Positions 6,797 to 11,484 of a DNA stretch of 11,484 bases are shown one piece after another (positions within the stretch are counted from its first letter, which is position 1; every line of letters starts with the position of its first letter). Location: positions 1 to 11,484 of the forward strand of contig VFKU01000906.1 of NCBI GenBank assembly GCA_009885415.1. Reading direction: 5' to 3'. The notes beneath the pieces were generated by a model. The model saw only the letters and a program-made list of their open reading frames with translations. It was not told the origin of the DNA and ran no database searches. Position numbers and translations under genes: made by a program. Source of the stretch: Rhodothermota bacterium (GTDB lineage: Bacteria; Hydrogenedentota; Hydrogenedentia; Hydrogenedentales; GCA-2746185).

Positions 6797-6825
6797 CGGC
6801 CGGAAACAGGGTTCGTTTCCGGCCG
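6797..6825 (-). terminator. Hairpin terminator after the DUF1326 gene
   Basis: A perfect 11-bp stem, CGGCCGGAAAC (6797-6807) with GTTTCCGGCCG (6815-6825), and a 7-nt loop. It sits 23 bp beyond the DUF1326 stop on the minus strand and is followed there by TTGTGTTG, a weak T tract. It separates the DUF1326 gene from the next minus-strand gene. Confidence 0.72.
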
Positions 6826-6848
6826 AAAAGCGTGCCGATGCTCTCTTA

Positions 6849-7517
6849 CTATTTCTCGAAGCGCGCGACGTAGGCGCTGCGGCGATCGGCTTCGTCCCAG
6901 GTCATGCCCAGGCCTTCGCCGCTGAACATGTCGCGCTGGGTGTAGGCCGGCGTCGCACCGTCGACGCGGGTGAGCGGGGGATAGTAGGCGCGGTCGTTGC
7001 CGCAATGCTTGTCGCTCTCGTGCAACGATCGGGTCTGGATGTTCACGAGTTCGCCGGCCTTGAGCGAGGCGGCGCCGTGCGCGTCCGTCCCGCCGGTGTT
7101 CATGGCAATCGGCGCGGACTGGACCTTGATCACATCCGAGAGCAGCGTGCCCGATTGCGCCTTCGCAAAACTCACCAGCGCGTCGCGCTGCGCGGCGTTC
7201 GCTTTTTCGTCCACGATGACCAGCCCGCGGCCCTTGTAGGCGTTCAGGCTCGTGTCGGTCAGCGTGCTGTCCGTGCGAATCACCGCCACCACGGAAAGCC
7301 CCGTCACGTCCACGCCCTGGTGCGAGCCGCGCGTGACTTGCCAGGCCATCGTCGCCTCTTCGCCGACGAGGCCGATTTCGCTGTTCGCGTTGCACGCCGC
7401 GGTATAGACATCGCAGGAGCGCGACTCGATGTAGTTGCCCTCGATGGCCGGCTGACCGGCGAAGGCCGATCCCGATACCGCCAATGCGATTCCCAGCAGC
7501 AAAAGTGTAGTTCTCAT
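6849..7517 (-). CDS. Exported DUF1326 domain protein
   Basis: A 222-aa protein with a Sec signal peptide (MRTTLLLLGIALAVSGSAFA, cleavage likely after residue 20) followed directly by a DUF1326 domain. The family start is visible as IEGNYIESRSCDVYTAACNAN, with two cysteines seven residues apart that could form a disulfide after export. A third cysteine is in the C-terminal SDKHCGNDRAYYPPL segment. The remainder is soluble and mixed alpha/beta in character. The biochemical role of DUF1326 is not established. I chose ATG 7517 because GGGAGGG stands just 3 nt upstream; the frame is open further upstream to 7559 but without a start of comparable quality. The gene has its own terminator and a possible promoter, so it is probably monocistronic and not part of the neighbouring molybdenum-enzyme operon. 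Confidence 0.82.
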   Translation of the reverse strand: MRTTLLLLGIALAVSGSAFAGQPAIEGNYIESRSCDVYTAACNANSEIGLVGEEATMAWQVTRGSHQGVDVTGLSVVAVIRTDSTLTDTSLNAYKGRGLVIVDEKANAAQRDALVSFAKAQSGTLLSDVIKVQSAPIAMNTGGTDAHGAASLKAGELVNIQTRSLHESDKHCGNDRAYYPPLTRVDGATPAYTQRDMFSGEGLGMTWDEADRRSAYVARFEK

Positions 7518-7610
7518 AAACCCTCCCAGGTTGCTCCTAACAAAACGCTCGCGGTGCATCTTCTAACACCCGCGGTTTCGGCGGCATTCCGTCCAAACCG
7601 CGCGGACGCT

Positions 7611-7616
7611 AGTATA
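7611..7616 (-). promoter_or_regulatory. Possible -10 element for the DUF1326 gene
   Basis: On the minus strand these bases read TATACT, five of six matching TATAAT, about 94 nt upstream of the ATG at 7517 and downstream of the neighbouring operon's terminator. No recognisable -35 (GGAGGC at 17 bp) is present, so the call is weak. Confidence 0.3.
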
Positions 7617-7662
7617 TCTCGCGGTCCGATCTCGCCTCCACGCGCGGCCATTCCAAAAGAAA

Positions 7663-7692
7663 TCTCCCGCGGGCGCTTCCGCCCGCGGGAGA
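7663..7692 (-). terminator. Strong hairpin terminator of the molybdenum hydroxylase operon
   Basis: A perfect 13-bp stem, TCTCCCGCGGGCG (7663-7675) with CGCCCGCGGGAGA (7680-7692), closed by a 4-nt loop. On the minus strand it is followed by TTTCTTTTGG, a T-rich tail. It lies about 66 bp beyond the stop of the FAD subunit, so it ends the three-gene operon. The inner part is nearly symmetric and could fold on either strand. Confidence 0.82.
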
Positions 7693-7758
7693 GTGTAGGT
7701 CGAGTCGTTCGGCGATCTAGTCGTCCAACTCGTTATATTTCAATAGGTTACAGACGCC

Positions 7759-8730
7759 TCAGGTCGGCGCCGCCAGCCCCGCGCGGCGAATGGCTACCTT
7801 CGCTTGCGGCACTTTATACTTATTCCCGCTCAGTGGCGTCGCCTCCGAAAGCGCCGCCTCGGCTGCATTCGCCAGGGACGCATCGGTGATCGGCAAGCCC
7901 TCGAGCGCGGCCGAGCCCTTCTTCGAGTGGTACGGTGTCGGCGCCACGTGCCCGAGCACGATCCGCACGTCCTGCGCCTTGCCGCCGTTGTCCTTGAAGG
8001 CGACGAAGGCAGCGACCATCGGCCAATCGAGGCCCGTGCGCTGCCGGATTTCGTAGACGCCGTTCTTCAGGCCCGCGGCCGGAATTTCGATCGCCGTCAG
8101 GATTTCGTTCGGCGCGAGCACGGACTCGCGCTCGGTCTCGCTCTTCGGCGCGGCGAAAAACTCGCCTGCCGCAACGGTCCGCGCGCCCTTCGGCCCCTGG
8201 ATTTGCAAGCTCGCGCCGAGCGCGACCAATCCCGGCGCCAGGCTCGACGCGTGGACAAACTTCGCCGCGCCCGAGTTCGCAAAAATCGCGTGGTAGCGAT
8301 TTTCGCCCGTCTCGATGAGCGACTTGCCGTCCTTCGTCCCGAGCAGGCCGAGCCCATTGCGGTAATACCAGCAGCGCGGCCGTTGCAGAATTTCGCCGCC
8401 GACCGTCCCCATGTTGATCATTTGCTGGCTCGCGATGTTGCGCGCTGCAGTGACCAATCCCGGGAAGTTCGATTGCACGTCTTTGTTAGCGATAAAGTCT
8501 TTCAGGCTCGTCGTCGCGCCGATGCGGACCGCGCCGCCCTTCGCCTCGATGCCCGAGAGCGACTTCACGTTCTTCAGGCCCACGACCAGCCGCGGCTGTG
8601 CGATGCCCTGCTTGAGCAGCGAGATCAGGTCTGTGCCGCCGGCAAGCACTTCGGTCTCTCCCCATTTCGCGGAGAGCAATGCGACCGCCTCTTCGACCGT
8701 CGCGGGATTAGCGTATTCGAACTGGTTCAT
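7759..8730 (-). CDS. Molybdenum hydroxylase FAD-binding subunit (PaoB/YagS/CoxM-like)
   Basis: The 323-aa flavoprotein subunit of a xanthine-dehydrogenase-family enzyme. It takes electrons from the [2Fe-2S] subunit and passes them to an acceptor. The FAD-binding motif AGGTDLI is at residues 30-36. The second FAD loop reads NMGTVGG (106-112), followed by QRPRCWYYRNG, the segment that marks the PaoB/YagS branch. Related subunits in that branch carry a [4Fe-4S] cluster here. In this protein Cys120 is the only cysteine in the whole chain, so such a cluster cannot be bound in the usual way. The C-terminal CO-dehydrogenase-flavoprotein domain covers about 215-320. The ATG overlaps the stop of the molybdopterin subunit by 4 bp (ATGA), which indicates coupled translation. 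It is the last gene of the operon. The physiological substrate cannot be read from the sequence. Confidence 0.88.
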   Translation of the reverse strand: MNQFEYANPATVEEAVALLSAKWGETEVLAGGTDLISLLKQGIAQPRLVVGLKNVKSLSGIEAKGGAVRIGATTSLKDFIANKDVQSNFPGLVTAARNIASQQMINMGTVGGEILQRPRCWYYRNGLGLLGTKDGKSLIETGENRYHAIFANSGAAKFVHASSLAPGLVALGASLQIQGPKGARTVAAGEFFAAPKSETERESVLAPNEILTAIEIPAAGLKNGVYEIRQRTGLDWPMVAAFVAFKDNGGKAQDVRIVLGHVAPTPYHSKKGSAALEGLPITDASLANAAEAALSEATPLSGNKYKVPQAKVAIRRAGLAAPT

Positions 8731-10865
8731 GCGAACTTCCCTCCCGTAAGCGCGTTCAGCACGCGGTCCGGCGTGAGCGGCAACTCCGGCACGCGCACCC
8801 CGATGGCGTTGGCCACCGCATTCGAGATCGCCGCGCCCTGCGAAATCACCGCCGGCTCGCCGATGCCGATGACGCCGCGGCTCTCATACTTCGCGTCGGT
8901 CATGAAGTGCCCCGTGAGCGTGCCGATGTCGCCGAGGCCCGCCAGCCGGTAGAACTCGAAATCCGGATTGAGCATCGTGCCCGTCGCCGGATCGTAGATC
9001 GCCTCCTCGTAGAGCGAGTAGGTGATGCCCATGATCGACCCGCCGAAGAGTTGGCTCTCGGCCGTCTTCGTATTGATCACGACGCCCACGTCCTGCACGC
9101 TCACCAACTGCTCCATCGTCACAATACCCGTCTCGATGTCCACCGCGACCGCCGCCATCTGGCAGCCGCCCACGCCCCCGCTCGTCAGCTTGACGCCGCT
9201 CGCGCTCGGGTTGGCGCCTTCCGCGCTGATCGGCATCGAGCCCAAGGTCCCGCAGGCCTCTGCCCACGTCATGCTCTTGGACGGATTGCCGATTTCCTGA
9301 ATCTTGCCCTGCCAGGCTTCGAGCTTGTCCGCCGGCACGCCCAGTTTCGCCGACGCCTTCGTCAGCAGGATATTGAGTGCGTTCGTTCCGGCGTCGCGCG
9401 TCGAGCTGGACACGCCGCCCACCGTCGTGCTGCCGCCGGAGCCGCCCGAGATCGGAAGCGAGTTCTTGCCGATTTCGATGCGGACTTTGTCGACCGGCAG
9501 GCCCAGCGTCTCGGCCAACACGATCGCGCAGACCGTACGCGTGCCCGTGCCGAGGTCCTGTGTGCCCAAGCGGCCCACGACCGACCCGTCCGGATTAATC
9601 GTTACCGAACAGTTCGACGGATGGCCCGCGCCGCCCCAGGTGTGGATCGAGAGGCCCACGCCGCGCTTGATCGGCCCCGCGGTCTTGTCGCCGCGCGCGT
9701 GCCAGCGCTCTTTCCACTTGATGAGTTCCGCCGCCTTATCGATCTGCTCGGCGTACTCCTCCGCGCGCTCGGTCATAGCGAGGTTCTTCTTGAAGAACGT
9801 GATCGGGTCCATGTCGATCGCCGCCGCCGCGTCGTCCAGCGCACAGATCGTCATCAGCGCCGCTTGCGGATGGTTCGGCCCGCGCCATGCGCGAATCAAC
9901 CCGCGGTTCGTCAGGATGCCGCGGCCCTTCGTGCGATAGGGCACGTTCTTCGTGAAAAGGTACGGCAAGGGAGGCATGCGATAGGTCTGCATCCCGCCCG
10001 AACCCCAGACGTCGAAGTCCATGGCGACGATCGATCCGTCCTTTTTCACGCCGACCTTCACGTTGCCGTAGGTCGACGGGCGATGTCCGGCGATCATCTG
10101 GTCTTGCGCGCGCTCGAGCATGAGCTTCACCGGCCGGCCCGACTGCTTCGAGAGCTTCGCGCAGATGACGCCCCACTTGTCCGCCGCGAACTTCGACCCG
10201 AAGCCGCCGCCCATGTACTGGGTGTCGACGTGGATTTTGTCCGCCGAAATTTCCAGATCGCTCGTGAAGGCCCCGGCGAATCCGGAGACGTTTTGCGTCG
10301 AGGGCCACACGCTCAGCTCGCCGTCCTTGAACTCGGAGACCTGCCCGTGCGATTCGAGGCAGCAGTGCGTGATGCACGGCAGACCGTAGTAGCCCTCCAT
10401 CACCTTATCCGCCGTCTTGAAGGCCTCGTCCGGCGTACCCTCGAGCTTCTCCTGATCGCGTCCCGAGGCCTTCGAGGGATCGCGATCGACCATCAACGGC
10501 TGGCCGATGTCGCTGTACGTCACCTTGAACTGGCCCAGCGCTTCCTGCGCAATTTCCTCGGTCTCTGCCGCGACAGCCGCGATGATCTCGCCCGCGTAGG
10601 TGACCGAGGGGAACTCGCCCTTCTTGTCCTTCTCGACATACACCGCCACGACGCCCGGGAACTTCTCCACCGCGCTCGTGTCGACCGCGGTCACTTTCGC
10701 AATCGGATGCGGCGACCAGAGGATCTTCGCATGCAACATTTTCGGACGGTTCACGTCATAGGCATACTTCGCCGCGCCCGAGGCTTTCTGCGGCCCGTCG
10801 AGACGCGAGATCCGCGCACCGATCAGCGAGCGGTGGGAAGGATCCGGCCAATTTACGGTAGCCAT
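8727..10865 (-). CDS. Molybdenum hydroxylase large, molybdopterin-binding subunit (PaoC/YagR-like)
   Basis: The 712-aa catalytic subunit of a xanthine dehydrogenase/aldehyde oxidoreductase family enzyme, close in length to E. coli PaoC (about 730 aa). The N-terminal a/b hammerhead domain covers about 16-125. The molybdopterin domain follows, with GGGFGSK at 219-225. It also has the GSGGSTTVGGVSSSTRDAG cofactor-binding stretch. The catalytic glutamate is at Glu670 in GIGEPA, so the active-site base is intact. The arginine loop reads LIRAWRGPNHPQ rather than the common RAPG, which may affect substrate choice. Translation may begin at ATG 10865, where stop and start share one base (TGATG), or at GTG 10868 with a 4-bp overlap; AAAGG lies upstream of both. 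The protein has no signal peptide. No XdhC/PaoD-type maturation factor is in the window, though one could lie beyond its end. Substrate class (aldehyde, purine or other N-heterocycle) is undetermined. Confidence 0.9.
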   Translation of the reverse strand: MATVNWPDPSHRSLIGARISRLDGPQKASGAAKYAYDVNRPKMLHAKILWSPHPIAKVTAVDTSAVEKFPGVVAVYVEKDKKGEFPSVTYAGEIIAAVAAETEEIAQEALGQFKVTYSDIGQPLMVDRDPSKASGRDQEKLEGTPDEAFKTADKVMEGYYGLPCITHCCLESHGQVSEFKDGELSVWPSTQNVSGFAGAFTSDLEISADKIHVDTQYMGGGFGSKFAADKWGVICAKLSKQSGRPVKLMLERAQDQMIAGHRPSTYGNVKVGVKKDGSIVAMDFDVWGSGGMQTYRMPPLPYLFTKNVPYRTKGRGILTNRGLIRAWRGPNHPQAALMTICALDDAAAAIDMDPITFFKKNLAMTERAEEYAEQIDKAAELIKWKERWHARGDKTAGPIKRGVGLSIHTWGGAGHPSNCSVTINPDGSVVGRLGTQDLGTGTRTVCAIVLAETLGLPVDKVRIEIGKNSLPISGGSGGSTTVGGVSSSTRDAGTNALNILLTKASAKLGVPADKLEAWQGKIQEIGNPSKSMTWAEACGTLGSMPISAEGANPSASGVKLTSGGVGGCQMAAVAVDIETGIVTMEQLVSVQDVGVVINTKTAESQLFGGSIMGITYSLYEEAIYDPATGTMLNPDFEFYRLAGLGDIGTLTGHFMTDAKYESRGVIGIGEPAVISQGAAISNAVANAIGVRVPELPLTPDRVLNALTGGKFA

Positions 10866-11484
10866 CACGCACCGCCTTTCGACGCCAACTCAAACGCGGC
10901 CGCGGTAATCCCCATGTACGTCCCGCAGCGGCAGAGGTTGCCGCCGAGCCCCGCGCGCACCTCGTCGATCGTCGCCTTCGGATGGTCGCGCACGAAGGCC
11001 GTCGTCGCCACCACGAAACCCGGAGTGCAAAATCCGCACTGCAATCCGTCATGCTCGATGAACGCCGCCTGCGTCGCGCTCAGGTTCTCCGGCGTGCCGA
11101 GGCCTTCCGCCGTCACAATCTTGTGCCCCTGCGCCTCGATCGCCAGCATCGTGCACGCGTAGATCACGTCGCCATCCAGCATCACCGTGCACGCGCCGCA
11201 GGTCGCGCGATCGCAGACCTTCTTCGGCCCGGTTACGTCGAGGCGGTTGCGCAGCGCGTCGAGCAGCGTCACCCGCGGCTCCGCGCTCAGCTTCATGTCC
11301 TGGCCGTTCACGTTCAACGTCAGCGGCACCTCGCCCGGTCCCGCAATCTTCTTGTCCTCGGCCAACGCCACGCCCGCGCCGTTCTGCACCTCATGCAGAA
11401 TGCCCGTCGCCACGCCGCTTTTTCCGGCAATGGATGTGAGGTCGTTGTCCTGGTCAAGCAGCAAGTCTTTTGGACTCGGATAGA
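10865..11484 (-). CDS. Molybdenum hydroxylase [2Fe-2S] subunit, 5' end beyond window
   Basis: The small electron-transfer subunit of the same enzyme. The reading frame is open to the window edge, so the N-terminus is missing. Counting from a TTG at 11464 (199 aa remain), the plant-ferredoxin-type cluster is held by Cys84, Cys89, Cys92 and Cys104 (CDRATCGACTVMLDGDVIYAC). The second, helical-domain cluster is held by Cys143, Cys146, Cys178 and Cys180 (CGFC...CRC). All eight ligands are present. The region before the ferredoxin domain reads YPSPKDLLLDQDNDL, then GKSGVATGILHEVQNGAGVALAEDKK. Many homologues carry a twin-arginine signal near here. No RR motif is visible in the part seen, so export cannot be decided. 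The TTG is unlikely to be the true start because the frame continues with sensible sequence. It is the first of three overlapping genes in the operon as far as the window shows. Confidence 0.9.
   Translation of the reverse strand, partial: YPSPKDLLLDQDNDLTSIAGKSGVATGILHEVQNGAGVALAEDKKIAGPGEVPLTLNVNGQDMKLSAEPRVTLLDALRNRLDVTGPKKVCDRATCGACTVMLDGDVIYACTMLAIEAQGHKIVTAEGLGTPENLSATQAAFIEHDGLQCGFCTPGFVVATTAFVRDHPKATIDEVRAGLGGNLCRCGTYMGITAAAFELASKGGA

Noticed and set aside
7663..7692. The 13-bp inverted repeat as a mobile-element end or regulator operator
   Set aside because: Its position just after the operon and the T-rich tail on the minus strand explain it as a terminator. No transposase or target duplication is present.
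6582..7889. A 435-codon + strand frame spanning 6582-7889
   Set aside because: It crosses two terminators and is antisense to three supported genes. Its composition is low-complexity Arg/Ala and it lacks any domain.
8907..11162. A 751-codon open frame on the + strand antisense to the molybdenum hydroxylase genes
   Set aside because: It is very rich in Arg, Ala, His and Asp, has no recognisable domain and lies opposite well-supported genes. Long antisense frames are expected in GC-rich DNA.

Overview
This is a GC-rich bacterial chromosomal window with compact gene packing, 4-bp stop/start overlaps and Sec-type signal peptides. The gene content points to a Gram-negative free-living heterotroph. 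A glucuronoyl-esterase-like hydrolase, a GYF_2–RDD membrane protein, exported proteins of unknown function and a xanthine-dehydrogenase-family oxidoreductase fit the Planctomycetota/Verrucomicrobiota/Hydrogenedentota type of genome. That placement is an impression from gene content only; no marker gene is present.

Layout. At the left edge, on the + strand, is a tRNA-Leu(CAA) sequence (about 58-144) whose 5' acceptor strand does not pair with its 3' acceptor strand, followed by a short-chain fatty acid transporter of the AtoE family (221-1639). From 4778 down to 1650 three genes lie on the minus strand: an exported CE15-like esterase, a DUF2157 multi-pass membrane protein and a GDYXXLXY-domain membrane-anchored protein. 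The last two are translationally coupled and are a recurrent pair. A small + strand protein with a helix-turn-helix-like N-terminus (4923-5222) is divergent from the esterase. It is convergent with a minus-strand GYF_2–RDD membrane protein (5231-5869).

Two separate minus-strand genes for exported proteins follow, each with a strong hairpin terminator downstream: one unrecognised (5996-6682) and one DUF1326 (6849-7517). The right end (7759 to the window edge) is a minus-strand operon for a three-subunit molybdenum hydroxylase, in transcription order [2Fe-2S] subunit, molybdopterin subunit, FAD subunit. Its stop/start overlaps are tight and a 13-bp hairpin terminator closes it. The [2Fe-2S] gene runs off the window.

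How the genes work together. The clear functional units are the molybdenum hydroxylase operon, in which electrons would pass from the Mo site through two [2Fe-2S] clusters to FAD, and the DUF2157/GDYXXLXY pair. The other genes look like independent housekeeping or accessory genes. I did not find a defence system, mobile element, CRISPR array or novel multi-gene system. The points most worth checking are the unpaired acceptor stem of the tRNA-Leu, the Asn at the canonical acid position of the CE15-like esterase, and the absence of extra cluster cysteines in the PaoB/YagS-like FAD subunit.
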